Assembly: GCA_016874795.1 (NCBI GenBank)
Contig: VGTG01000031.1
Span: 1-46,421, forward strand
DNA length: 46,421 bases
DNA from: Deltaproteobacteria bacterium
GTDB taxonomy: Bacteria > Desulfobacterota > Binatia > UBA12015
Direction: 5' to 3'
In this document: piece after piece, positions 35,476 through 43,999 of the stretch
Numbering within the stretch: the first letter of the stretch is position 1
Layout: each line of letters begins with the position of its first letter
Notes under the pieces: generated by a model
Databases searched by the model: none
Told to the model about the DNA's origin: nothing
Seen by the model: only the letters and a program-made list of their open reading frames with translations
Made by a program: the position numbers and the translations under genes

Positions 35476-36606
35476 TCAGGCCATCAAGCCCCAGAACTGC
35501 GCGGCGTTCGTGCACACGATCTTGTTGCGCTCCTCCGCCGGAACGTCGGAGAGCATCTCGTCGATCGTCTTCCGCGAGTACGGCCAGTCGTTCCCGTGGT
35601 GCGGGAAGTCGGTCGACCACGCGATGTTGTCGATGCCGATCTGGTGGCGAACGCTGATGCCGCTCCGATCGACGATGAACGTCGCGAGCCAGTGGTCGCG
35701 GAAGTAGTCGCTCGGGACCTTTTTAAGCTTGACGCCTGCCCAGTGGCGATTCCGCCAGTAGCGGTCGTCCGTCATCTCGAGGAAGTGCGGGATCCAGCCG
35801 ATGCCGATCTCGACGCCGGCCATGCGAAGCTTCGGGAACCGGTCGAAGACGCCCTGGAAGATCATCTCCGTGATGAGCGGCATCGTGTAGGAGAAGGCCG
35901 TCGCGCCGATCGCGACCGCGGCCGACTTCGACGGCACGATCTTCGTCGTGCTCGCCGCGAGGAGCAGATGGATGCTCACCGGCATGTCGAGCTGCGCGGC
36001 GGTGTCCCAGAACGGATCGTCCGCGGCCGAGAGGTTGTCGCCGCCCGAAGGCCAAGCCGAGATCGCGACGCCGCGAAAGCCTTCCTTCTTCGCGCGCTGC
36101 AGCTCGGAGACGGACGTCTCGATGCCGACGTTCGGCATCTGAAAGATGCCGATCAGACGGTCGGGATCGGGCGCGCAGAAGCCGTCCTTCAGCCAGCGAT
36201 TGTACGCGCGGATGCCGGCGAGGTGCGCTTCCGTGTCCTTGTTCTTCATGAACGTCAGCATCGCGCGCTGCGGCGGGTAGAGCATCTCCGCGTCGACGCC
36301 GTCCTCGTCCATGATCTTCAGGCGCTCGGCGCCGTCGTGACACGAAGGGTGGATGTCGCGGCCGTACTTCTTGCCGGTCCACTTGAGCTCTTCCGGACGC
36401 GTGCCGACGCAGGTGACGAGGCCGAGCGGCTCGGCCGTCGCGGCGCCCATGTAGACCCACGCGTCGCCGCCTTCGCCGTCGTCGACGAGCTTCGGCGCGG
36501 TGTCGATGTACTTCTTCTCGAGCCACTTGTCCCAGAGATCGGGCGGCTCGACGGTGTGCGAGTCGGCGGAGATGATGCGGTACTCGCGTTTCGTCGTGGA
36601 CTTCAT
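35476..36606 (-). CDS. Amidohydrolase-2 family metal hydrolase/decarboxylase
   Basis: A 376-residue TIM-barrel amidohydrolase of the aminocarboxymuconate-semialdehyde decarboxylase-like type. The N-terminal metal motif is the degenerate SADSHTVEPPDLW. It is followed by DEDGVDAEMLYPP, HLLLAAST and, near the C-terminus, STDFPHHGNDWPYSRK with the conserved Asp/His. It is preceded by AGGAGTCAGC before the ATG at 36604-36606; longer open sequence upstream lacks family features. It is a paralogue of the gene 25 bp upstream and shares its operon. Substrates of this group are often aromatic-ring fragments or lactone-like acids; none can be assigned. Confidence 0.85.
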   Translation of the reverse strand: MKSTTKREYRIISADSHTVEPPDLWDKWLEKKYIDTAPKLVDDGEGGDAWVYMGAATAEPLGLVTCVGTRPEELKWTGKKYGRDIHPSCHDGAERLKIMDEDGVDAEMLYPPQRAMLTFMKNKDTEAHLAGIRAYNRWLKDGFCAPDPDRLIGIFQMPNVGIETSVSELQRAKKEGFRGVAISAWPSGGDNLSAADDPFWDTAAQLDMPVSIHLLLAASTTKIVPSKSAAVAIGATAFSYTMPLITEMIFQGVFDRFPKLRMAGVEIGIGWIPHFLEMTDDRYWRNRHWAGVKLKKVPSDYFRDHWLATFIVDRSGISVRHQIGIDNIAWSTDFPHHGNDWPYSRKTIDEMLSDVPAEERNKIVCTNAAQFWGLMA

Positions 36607-36631
36607 GCTGACTCCTTCCTGTGCGTCGCCG

Positions 36632-37753
36632 TCAGGCGAGCCCGTAGAGGCGAACCGCGTTCCCCGCGCACATCTTGCGGCGCTCGTCGGCCGGCACGCC
36701 TTCGAACATCTCGTCGACGACCGCGCGCGAGCGCGGCCAGTCGCAGCCATGGTGCGGATAGTCGGACGACCACATCAAGTTCCCGACGCCGAGAGCGTGG
36801 CGGTTCTTCACGGCGTAGTGGTCGATCATGAACGTCGAGAGCCAGTTGCGGCGGTAGTACTCGCTCGGCTTGTGGCGGAGCTTCACGGGAAGCCAGGAGC
36901 GGTTCCGCTCCCAGCGGTCGTCGAGCTGCTCGAGGAGGTACGGAAGCCATCCGGACCCGGCCTCGACCATGACCCACGCCAGATCGGGGAAGCGATCGTG
37001 GACGCCCGACTCGATGATCTCCGAGAGCTGCACGATCATGTCGGCCGCGCCGACGCTCGCGAGGCCCGTCAAGTCGCCGCCGCGTACGCCCTTCGGCTTC
37101 GGCTTCTGGATGCTCTTCATGATGCGCACGTGGAAGTGCACCGGTACGCGGTTCGCCTGCGCGGCTTCCCAGAAGCGGTCGTCCTCGGGTCGCACCCGGT
37201 CACCGACGCTCGGCAGGGTGTTCAGCCACACGCCGCGGAAGCCGAGCTTCAGGCACCGCTCCATCTCGGCGATCGCCGCTTCGACGCCGAGCGCGGGAAG
37301 GCAGGCGAGACCGACGAGGCGGGTCGGGTCGACGCTGACGATCTCCTGCGCGAGCCAGTCGTTGTACGCGCGCACGCCCGCGAGGTGGAACTCGGGATCC
37401 TCGTCCGAGTAGAAGTGGCTCATCATGCGCGCCGAGCCGAAGAGGACCTCCGCGTCGACGCCGTCCTGATCCTGCTCGTCGAGGCGGGGCTCGCCGCGAA
37501 AGTTCCCCTGGTTCGCTGCGGCGAAGGTGACGCCCGTCCAGCGGATGTCGTCGTGCGCGCGACCGGCGGAGGCGTAGATGCCGATCGGCGCGGGAGCGGT
37601 CCCGGGACCGAACTGCCAGGCCTCGCCGCCTTCGCCGTCCGGCACCACGGTCGGGACCTTGGAGTGGAACCGCTTCTCCATGTAGGTGGTCCAGATGTGC
37701 GGCGGCTCCAGAACGTGGGAGTCCGCCGAGACGAGCTGATAGTCGCGTGCCAT
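36632..37753 (-). CDS. Amidohydrolase-2 family metal hydrolase/decarboxylase (paralogue)
   Basis: A 373-residue amidohydrolase with the same layout as its downstream neighbour: SADSHVLEPPHIWTTYMEKRF at the N-terminus, DQDGVDAEVLFGSARM, VPVHFHVRI, and SSDYPHHGCDWPRSRAVVDEM near the end. The two are clearly related by an old tandem duplication, but have diverged enough to suggest different substrates or a heteromer. It is first in the operon; the ATG at 37751-37753 is preceded by AAAGGG and faces the divergent GntR gene across two operator-like dyads. Confidence 0.85.
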   Translation of the reverse strand: MARDYQLVSADSHVLEPPHIWTTYMEKRFHSKVPTVVPDGEGGEAWQFGPGTAPAPIGIYASAGRAHDDIRWTGVTFAAANQGNFRGEPRLDEQDQDGVDAEVLFGSARMMSHFYSDEDPEFHLAGVRAYNDWLAQEIVSVDPTRLVGLACLPALGVEAAIAEMERCLKLGFRGVWLNTLPSVGDRVRPEDDRFWEAAQANRVPVHFHVRIMKSIQKPKPKGVRGGDLTGLASVGAADMIVQLSEIIESGVHDRFPDLAWVMVEAGSGWLPYLLEQLDDRWERNRSWLPVKLRHKPSEYYRRNWLSTFMIDHYAVKNRHALGVGNLMWSSDYPHHGCDWPRSRAVVDEMFEGVPADERRKMCAGNAVRLYGLA

Positions 37754-37793
37754 CGATCGACCCTTTTTCCCGATCTACTTCGCAGTCGCTACT

Positions 37794-37841
37794 GGATCCG
37801 GCTCCGGATCCGAAGCCTTGACTTAATCCGTTAGCGGATTA
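37794..37841. promoter_or_regulatory. Paired ATCCG-N4-CGGAT operators in a divergent promoter
   Basis: The 18-bp palindrome GGATCCGGCTCCGGATCC (37794-37811) and TAATCCGTTAGCGGATTA (37824-37841) share the core ATCCG-N4-CGGAT, with centres 30 bp apart. A -35-like TTGACT (37818-37823) lies between them, and the second dyad occupies the spacer before a plausible -10 (TATGCG, 37840-37845). The pair lies between the amidohydrolase operon and the GntR gene and is the natural binding site for that regulator. Confidence 0.65.
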
Positions 37842-37853
37842 TGCGAATTCGCG

Positions 37854-38672
37854 ATGGCGCGCAAGCCCCTCGAGCCTCCTCCCGTCGCAGCGCTCGCTGC
37901 AGCGCCGGTACGCGTGCCGAAGGCGGCGCAGCTCATCGCGAACTCGATCCGGGAGCAAATCGCGAGCGGCGCTCTCAGCGCCGGGAGCCCGCTTCCGAAC
38001 GAGACGGACCTGATGGCGCACTTCGCGGTCGCGCGTCCCACCGCTCGCGAGGCGCTCCGCATCCTCGAAGCGGAAGGTTTGCTCGAGATCGTGCGTGGCG
38101 CCCACGGCGGCGCACGCGTCCGCACGCCGGACGTCGGTGCGGCGGCGCGTCACTGTGCCGTTCTCTTGCAGCTCCAGGGTACCACGGCGGCGGAGGTCTA
38201 CGAGGTGCGCCTGATGCTCGAGCCGACCGCCGCGCGGCTCGCCGCGGAGCGCGCGCCGCGTGAAGCGGCGGACATCCTCGATGCGTTGATCGCCGAGGAG
38301 GAGCGCGCCGTCGAGGAGACGACCTCGCTCGCTTCGCTGACGATCCGGTTCCAGGAGACTCTCGTCGACGTCGCGGGGAACCCGACGCTCGCGCTCCTCG
38401 TGCGGCTCCTGCACGACCTCGCTTCGCGTCAGACCTCGGCGCGAATTCGTCCCGACCTCGACGAGGCGACGCGCATCCGACTGCGCAGACGCCTGATCCG
38501 AGCGCAACGCGCGGTCGTCGCGGCGATCCGCGAGGGACGCGGTGAGGACGCGGAATCGGAGTGGCGCCGCTTTCTATCGGGCGTCCGCGACGAGCTTCTC
38601 GGGGGCCGGGACTCCCGCGTCGGGCTCGCGCCGCGCGAGCCACGCAGCTCCACGCGCCGCGGCGTCGGCTGA
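37854..38672 (+). CDS. GntR-family regulator with FCD domain
   Basis: A 272-residue regulator. The winged helix spans about residues 25-90: QLIANSIREQIASGALSAGSPLPNETDLMAHFAVARPTAREALRILEAEGLLEI. The helical FCD effector domain follows (YEVRLMLEPTAARLAAERA), with Arg/Glu/His positions expected for a metal-linked small-acid pocket only partly visible. FCD regulators usually sense an acid or CoA ester from the pathway they control, here most likely the adjacent divergent amidohydrolases. The start at 37854 lies 13 bp after the second dyad, consistent with autoregulation. Confidence 0.87.
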   Translation: MARKPLEPPPVAALAAAPVRVPKAAQLIANSIREQIASGALSAGSPLPNETDLMAHFAVARPTAREALRILEAEGLLEIVRGAHGGARVRTPDVGAAARHCAVLLQLQGTTAAEVYEVRLMLEPTAARLAAERAPREAADILDALIAEEERAVEETTSLASLTIRFQETLVDVAGNPTLALLVRLLHDLASRQTSARIRPDLDEATRIRLRRRLIRAQRAVVAAIREGRGEDAESEWRRFLSGVRDELLGGRDSRVGLAPREPRSSTRRGVG

Positions 38673-38698
38673 TCGCGCGTCGGCGGTGGAAGCACCTC

Positions 38699-40450
38699 TC
38701 AGCTGGTGACGGTCGTCCCGTCGAACTTCTGGAAGGTGAACCCGCCGAACGGCTCGTTGTACGCGTGCGCCATGTCCCCGAGGATCGAGATCGAGGTCGC
38801 TTCGCCGAGAGCATTCCCCTGCACGACGTCGCTCCGCCAGTGGATCCCTGCGGTGGCGCGCGCGATGCCGATGTTGAAGGCGAGCTTGTTCAGCTCTCCA
38901 CCGACGGTCAGCGGCGGGCCGGAGTAGGTCTGCAGGCCGATGCCGGACGGGCTCGGCTCGACTGCGTTCGGGAACTCGAAGTCGGGGTCGAAGAGCGCCT
39001 TCAGCATCGTCACCGTCGAGCCCGAGCCGACGGAGTGTCCCGACGGGTACGCGCCGTGCGTGGGCGAGCCGTCCGGATAGGCCTGGGCGCAGAGATAGGA
39101 GCCGTAGAGGCTGAAGGTCCTTGCGAGCGCTTCGGTGTTCAACACGTCGGGATGCAGCGGATAGTCGAACGCTCCGACGAGGTGGTTGTGCACGCGTCCG
39201 GCGAACTCCTCGGGCCGGAGCGAGCGATGGATCCGCCACTTCTGGAACCATCCGGCTTCGTGCGCGGGACGCGAAGCGCGTCCGACGAGGTCGAACCACT
39301 CGACCGGGCCGAAGGTCGTGAAGGCGTCCTGGTTCGTGATCAGGTCGACGTAGGGGCTCTCGGGATTGAGCGGGGCTCCGATCTGGAGGAGGACCGAGAG
39401 CGCGTGGTAGCCCGCCTGCAGCGGCGGATCGGTGTCGACCCACGCGGCGAGATCGCGGATGTTCCGCAGGTAGTAGAAGTTCGCGTCGTACGCGCGCGCG
39501 CCGAACGGCGCGCCGCTTTGCCGCGCGAGCCATTCGTCGTAGTTCGTCAAGTAGTCCACTCCCGGAACGAACGTGCGCACACGCTGCGTGTTGATCTGTG
39601 CGCCGAAGGCGAGGTTGTGCAGGAGGAACTGGGAGACGAACGGGCCGTCGGTGCAGCCCTCGTACGGTCCGCGGAAGATCGTTTGCGGCGTCACGGCGCC
39701 GCCCTGCTTCGGACCGCGGTAGTCGCTCAGCTTCGAGAGGTCGGCACACGCCTCCGCGATCGCCGGCTCGGTGTCGTAGTGCAGGAAGGGAACGTCGCGG
39801 AGCAGCGAGGCCCAGTAGATCTCGACCATCTCCGCCGCGCGCCAGGCGCTCGCGAACGACGGCGCCGGCGGAACGATCGTCTGGTTCGAGTCGTATCCGC
39901 AAAACTCGAGCGAGAGCGCTCCCTGCGGGTTGCGGATCTTCTGTGCTCCGCCGAGAGGAATCGCCGCGAAGTCTTCGACTCTCCCGCTCGTGCAGGCGTC
40001 GACCAGAGCGCGGAACGCGTCGGGATCCGGATGCCCGAGATCGTCGTGCGGCAGCCCCTTGCTGAAGTTTGCCCAGCCGTCGGGGTAGAGAAGCTCGTCG
40101 TCGTTCGCGAGCGGCGTCTCGATCGGGAGCTCCGACCAGTGGCGGGCGCGCTCTTCACGGAGGCGATACGCGCGCCGACGGCGCGCGCGCAGCGTCGCCT
40201 GGTCGAGCGGCGCGAAGGTTCCCTGCTCGGGCTCGACGGTCGGGATGCTCGGGCGGCGCTTCGAGATCTTGACGCGCGTAGCGGCCTCCGCCTTCGCAGA
40301 GCGGACGAGCGGCTCGATGCCGACGGCGGCGGCGGTCGTGGCCGTCGCGATCGTTCCGGCGGCCTGGAGGAAGCGCCGGCGCGAAACCCGGGAAGGCGCT
40401 TCCGTGGCCGTTTCGGCCCGAGTCGTCGACTTTTTCTGCTTGCTGGGCAT
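38699..40450 (-). CDS. Vanadium-dependent haloperoxidase (PAP2 superfamily), Tat-exported
   Basis: A 583-residue protein with a twin-arginine signal (SRRRFLQAAGTIATA, residues about 23-40), so it is exported folded. The C-terminal half carries the vanadate/phosphate site: KWRIHRSLRPEEF near residue 403, PTHGAYPSGHSVGSG near 468 and GIHWRSDVVQG near 535, giving the Lys-Arg, Ser-Gly-His and Arg/His ligands expected for haloperoxidases. It could oxidise halides with peroxide; a related acid phosphatase role cannot be excluded by motifs alone. On the minus strand the ATG is preceded by GGAGATTTCTCC. Tandem 14-bp repeats lie upstream in the divergent region. Confidence 0.85.
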   Translation of the reverse strand: MPSKQKKSTTRAETATEAPSRVSRRRFLQAAGTIATATTAAAVGIEPLVRSAKAEAATRVKISKRRPSIPTVEPEQGTFAPLDQATLRARRRRAYRLREERARHWSELPIETPLANDDELLYPDGWANFSKGLPHDDLGHPDPDAFRALVDACTSGRVEDFAAIPLGGAQKIRNPQGALSLEFCGYDSNQTIVPPAPSFASAWRAAEMVEIYWASLLRDVPFLHYDTEPAIAEACADLSKLSDYRGPKQGGAVTPQTIFRGPYEGCTDGPFVSQFLLHNLAFGAQINTQRVRTFVPGVDYLTNYDEWLARQSGAPFGARAYDANFYYLRNIRDLAAWVDTDPPLQAGYHALSVLLQIGAPLNPESPYVDLITNQDAFTTFGPVEWFDLVGRASRPAHEAGWFQKWRIHRSLRPEEFAGRVHNHLVGAFDYPLHPDVLNTEALARTFSLYGSYLCAQAYPDGSPTHGAYPSGHSVGSGSTVTMLKALFDPDFEFPNAVEPSPSGIGLQTYSGPPLTVGGELNKLAFNIGIARATAGIHWRSDVVQGNALGEATSISILGDMAHAYNEPFGGFTFQKFDGTTVTS

Positions 40451-40516
40451 GGAGAAATCTCCAGGTATCGTGCGTGGAAAGCGCCGAGTCTACTCGCGCC
40501 GTCCGATGTCCGGCAA

Positions 40517-40586
40517 GTGAACTCCCGACAGTGAACTCTCGACAGTGAACTCCCGACAGTGAACTCTCGACAGTGAACTCTCGAAG
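40517..40586. repeat. Five tandem 14-bp repeats in a divergent promoter region
   Basis: The unit GTGAACTCYCGACA starts at 40517, 40531, 40545, 40559 and 40573. The third-from-centre base alternates C/T, and the fifth unit ends AG instead of CA. There is no spacing between units. The array lies 67 bp upstream of the haloperoxidase start and about 120 bp upstream of the phosphoesterase start. It reads as a regulatory iteron block; the rest of 40451-40707 shows only a short hairpin (CCTCG...CGAGG). Confidence 0.9.
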
Positions 40587-40707
40587 ATCGAACTTCCTCG
40601 GCATTCGAGGTCTGCCGTGCGGGCGAGCATTGCACTGGCCACCCCGGCCGTGGAATTTGGCCTTTCGGATCAGGCCCGTGGCCGGGCACGGGGTCGGGGA
40701 GGGGACG

Positions 40708-42075
40708 ATGCGGAACGAGGGGAAGGTGGGCTCGTGGTACCGGAGCGGCGCTCGTGCTTCGTGGTCCGCTTTGCTCCTCGCTGTCGCCACGGCGAGCGGC
40801 TGCGGGGGCGGGACGGAAGGCTCGGGCGAGTACGCCTGGCTGCAGCTCGGCGAGGGCGGAGAGCGGATCGCTCGCGCGATCACGCACGAGGTCCTCTGTC
40901 CCGTCCTCGCGGTCGACGGCCAGACGGTGCCGATGCAGGTGCGCGCGAAGCCGTCCCCGCCGGCATTTCCTGTCTTGACGTGCGAGGCCACGATCCCGCC
41001 CGGCGCGACGAGCGCTTCGATCGCGGGCGGCGACCTTCCCCTGCCTCGCGACGTCACCGAGCGCTTCGCCGTGATCGGCGACACCGGCTGCCGCATCGAG
41101 GAGGGGCACGCGACGCAGGACTGCAACGATCCCGATGCCTGGCCGTTCGCCGGTCTCGCGCAGGTCGTCGCGGAGCTCGTGTCGTGGTTCACCGGTGAGC
41201 CGCGGCGAGGCGACTTCTCGAGCCTCGCGCAGTCGATCGCCGAGCTCGATCCGGACCTGATCGTCCACGTCGGCGACTACCTCTACCGCGAGTCGCCGTG
41301 TCCGGAGGGCGACGCCGGCTGCGCGGGGAGCCCGTACGGGTACACGTGGGACACGATCGAGGCGGACTTCTTCGCGCCCGCGGCGCCGCTCTTCAGCGCG
41401 GCACCGCTCGTCCTGACACGGGGCAATCACGAGTCGTGCTCGCGGGCGGGCGCGGTCTGGTTCCGCTTCCTCGACACGCGGCCGATCGAGCCGGAGTGCG
41501 CGGACTACACGCAGCCGTACGCGGTCGACGTCGGCGGGCTGCCGTTCGTCGTGTTCGACTCGAGCGCCGCTTCGGACACCTCCGTCGATCCGACGCAGGT
41601 GCAGCACTACTCCGAGCAGTTCGAACGGGTCCGGAACATCGCGGGATCGCGCTCGTTCCTCGTGACGCACCGTCCGATGTGGGTCTTCGGACACGCGGGC
41701 GAGCAGGACGGGCAGGAGGTCCTGTTCATCGACAACGAGACGCTGCAGGCCGCTTCGGACAACGAGCTTCCGGCGGGCATCCAGATGGTGCTCTCGGGCC
41801 ACGTCCATCTCTTCCAGCTCCTCGGCTTCGACATCGCTCGTCCGCCGCAGCTCGTCGTCGGCAACAGTGGCACGGACCTCGACCCGGCGGTCACGACACC
41901 GCTCGCGGGGCTCGAGATGGCGGGGGCGACCGTCGCGGTCGGCGACACTCTCGACGAGTTCGGCTTCGCGACGCTCGAAGCGCAGGGCGCGGGCTGGCAC
42001 CTGACCTGGCGCGACATGGAGGGTGGGTTTCTCGGGACGTGCACGGTCGCCCAGGGTCAGGTGACCTGCCCCTGA
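40708..42075 (+). CDS. Lipoprotein calcineurin-like metallophosphoesterase
   Basis: A 455-residue protein. The N-terminus (ASWSALLLAVATASGC) is a lipoprotein signal with Cys near residue 33, followed by a Gly-rich linker. The two-metal phosphoesterase motifs appear in order: VIGDTGCR, HVGDYLY, TRGNHESC, a metal-binding His in THRPMWVFGH, and SGHVHLFQ. The purple-acid-phosphatase-like order suggests extracytoplasmic phosphate ester cleavage. I chose ATG 40708 because it gives a proper signal peptide and has GGGAGGGG upstream; open sequence further 5' has no signal character and overlaps the 14-bp repeats. Confidence 0.85.
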   Translation: MRNEGKVGSWYRSGARASWSALLLAVATASGCGGGTEGSGEYAWLQLGEGGERIARAITHEVLCPVLAVDGQTVPMQVRAKPSPPAFPVLTCEATIPPGATSASIAGGDLPLPRDVTERFAVIGDTGCRIEEGHATQDCNDPDAWPFAGLAQVVAELVSWFTGEPRRGDFSSLAQSIAELDPDLIVHVGDYLYRESPCPEGDAGCAGSPYGYTWDTIEADFFAPAAPLFSAAPLVLTRGNHESCSRAGAVWFRFLDTRPIEPECADYTQPYAVDVGGLPFVVFDSSAASDTSVDPTQVQHYSEQFERVRNIAGSRSFLVTHRPMWVFGHAGEQDGQEVLFIDNETLQAASDNELPAGIQMVLSGHVHLFQLLGFDIARPPQLVVGNSGTDLDPAVTTPLAGLEMAGATVAVGDTLDEFGFATLEAQGAGWHLTWRDMEGGFLGTCTVAQGQVTCP

Positions 42076-42138
42076 TACGGGCGCGACGGTGGACACCGGG
42101 CGCGCGGTAGGAGCATCTCACTCCGGGAGGAGCCCCGG

Positions 42139-43686
42139 ATGTCCGAGCTGCCGATCGTCGAGCCGAAGGACGAGTACAACCAGAAGCTGATCGAGAACGT
42201 CCATCCCTCGACGTGGACGAATCCGACGCCCTCGGGCGCGTACAACCTCGTCGTGGTCGGTGCGGGTACCGCGGGCCTGATCACCGCGGCGATCGCGGCG
42301 GGGCTCGGCGCGAAGGTCGCGCTGATCGAGCGCCACTACTTCGGCGGCGATTGCCTGAACGTCGGCTGCGTCCCGTCGAAGGGCATGATCCGCGCCGCGC
42401 GCATGGTCGCCGAGGCGAACCGCGCCGCACACGAGATCGGCCTCCACCTCGCTCCGGACGCGAAGCCCGACTTCGGCGCGGCCATGCGGCGCATGCGCCG
42501 CGTCCGCGCGCAGATCAGCGACGACGATTCCCTGCGGCGCTACCGCGACGAGCTCGGGGTCGAGGCGTACGTCGGCGAAGCACGCTTTCTCGGACCCGAC
42601 ACGGTCGACGTCGCCGGGACGACCCTCCGGTTCAAGCGCGCGGTGATCGCGACGGGCGCGCGCGCTTCGCAGCCGCCGATCGACGGTCTCGCTGCCGCGG
42701 GATACTTGACGAACGAGACGGTGTTCAATCTCACCGAGCCTCCGCGTCGTCTCGGCGTGATCGGCGCAGGGCCGATCGGCTGCGAGCTCGCCCAGGCGTT
42801 CCGCCGCCTGGGCTCGGACGTCGTGGTGATGCACGCGGACGAGCACATCCTGCCGCGCGAGGACGCGGACGCCGCCGAGATCGTGCAGCGACGCTTCGCC
42901 GAGGAGGGGATTCTCCTGCGGCACGCCTGCGAGATCCGCCGCGTCGAGCGACGGCCCGACGGCAAGGTGCTGCACGTCGCCCGCAAGGGCGGCGGCGCCG
43001 AGACGGAGGAGGTCGTCGTCGACGAGATCCTGATCGGCGTCGGCCGCACGCCGAACGTCGAGGGGCTCGGTCTCGAGGCGGCCGGCGTCCGCTACGACGC
43101 GAGCGGTGTCGAGGTGAACGACTTCCTCCAGACCACGAACCCGAGCATCTTCGCGGCCGGCGACATCTGCATGCGCTGGAAGTTCACGCACGCGGCCGAT
43201 GCCGCGGCGAAGATCGTCGTGCAGAACGCGCTGTTCTCGATCGGCTCGGTCGGGAAGAAGAAGCTGTCCGCACTCGTGATGCCGTGGTGCACGTACACCG
43301 ATCCCGAGATCGCGCACGTCGGGATGTACGAGGCGGATGCGAAGCGGGCGGGAATCGAGGTGACGACCTACCAGGTTCCTCTCGAGCAGGTGAACCGCGC
43401 CGTCGTCGACGGCGAGGAGGACGGCTTCGTCAAGGTCCACGTCAAGAAAGGAACGGACGAGATCGTCGGGGCGACGATCGTCGCGACGAACGCCGGCGAG
43501 ATGCTCAGCGAGGTGACGCTCGCGATCGTCGGCAAGCTCGGGCTCGGCAAGCTCGGCGAAGTGATCCACCCGTATCCGACGCAGGCGGAGGGCATCAAAC
43601 GTGTCGCCGGGCTGTACACGCGGCAGCGGCTCACGCCGTCGCTGAAGCGCTGGTTCGAGCGCTGGATGGCTTTCCGCCGGCGCTGA
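42139..43686 (+). CDS. Class I pyridine nucleotide-disulfide oxidoreductase
   Basis: A 515-residue FAD flavoprotein related to dihydrolipoamide dehydrogenase and mercuric reductase. The FAD motif is VVVGAGTAGLITA near residue 38, the redox disulfide is GGDCLNVGCVPSK (Cys about 72 and 77), the NAD(P) motif is VIGAGPIGCELAQAF, and ATGARAS and FAAGDIC follow. The C-terminal His-Glu dyad region is HPYPTQAEG, as in the mercuric-reductase-like TVP38-associated branch, rather than HAHPTLSE. No vicinal C-terminal cysteines or MerR-type metal-binding domain are seen, so mercury reduction is unlikely. An approximately 40-residue N-terminal extension precedes the FAD domain. GGGAGGAG precedes the ATG. 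Confidence 0.85.
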   Translation: MSELPIVEPKDEYNQKLIENVHPSTWTNPTPSGAYNLVVVGAGTAGLITAAIAAGLGAKVALIERHYFGGDCLNVGCVPSKGMIRAARMVAEANRAAHEIGLHLAPDAKPDFGAAMRRMRRVRAQISDDDSLRRYRDELGVEAYVGEARFLGPDTVDVAGTTLRFKRAVIATGARASQPPIDGLAAAGYLTNETVFNLTEPPRRLGVIGAGPIGCELAQAFRRLGSDVVVMHADEHILPREDADAAEIVQRRFAEEGILLRHACEIRRVERRPDGKVLHVARKGGGAETEEVVVDEILIGVGRTPNVEGLGLEAAGVRYDASGVEVNDFLQTTNPSIFAAGDICMRWKFTHAADAAAKIVVQNALFSIGSVGKKKLSALVMPWCTYTDPEIAHVGMYEADAKRAGIEVTTYQVPLEQVNRAVVDGEEDGFVKVHVKKGTDEIVGATIVATNAGEMLSEVTLAIVGKLGLGKLGEVIHPYPTQAEGIKRVAGLYTRQRLTPSLKRWFERWMAFRRR

Positions 43687-43702
43687 GAGGTCCGCCGGCG
43701 CT

Positions 43703-43927
43703 TCAGCCGAAGAGAACCCGCAGGCCGAGCGAGAGCAGCAACGCGTCGAAGTTCCCGTCGAGGTCGACTCCGTCGGGAAGCTCGAGCACGTGGCCGCGCG
43801 AGATCGTGTACTTCGCCTCGACGCCCACGGCGGCGTTGCTCGCGAAGAAGTACTCGACGCCCGCCCCGAGCCCTCCGATCGCGGGCACGTCGCGGCTATC
43901 GAGGTCGAACCCGTTTTCGCTCTTGTC
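43703..43927 (-). pseudogene. C-terminal remnant of an outer-membrane beta-barrel protein
   Basis: The minus frame reads DKSENGFDLDSRDVPAIG, then GLGAGVEYFFASNAAVGVEAKYTISRG, and ends DALLLSLGLRVLFG. This alternating hydrophobic/aromatic strand pattern is the last three or four strands of an OmpA/OmpW-like eight-stranded barrel. There is no signal peptide or N-terminal strand: upstream of about 43930 the sequence becomes Arg-rich non-barrel sequence and then meets the glmS stop. GTG at 43888 could start a 61-residue peptide, but a barrel fragment of that size would not fold. Best read as a 5'-deleted gene relic. Confidence 0.55.
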
Positions 43928-43999
43928 GTGATTCCGACCGGAACGCTGCCGGTCGCGGATACGAGCGGCTCTTCGTCGGGAAGCGAATCGTCGGGCGCC

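Noticed and set aside
40517-40586. CRISPR array
   Set aside because: Units are 14 bp and directly adjacent with no spacers; there are no cas genes.
42139-43686. Mercuric reductase (merA)
   Set aside because: The core redox motif fits the superfamily, but there is no N-terminal metal-binding domain, no C-terminal vicinal cysteines and no mer genes nearby.
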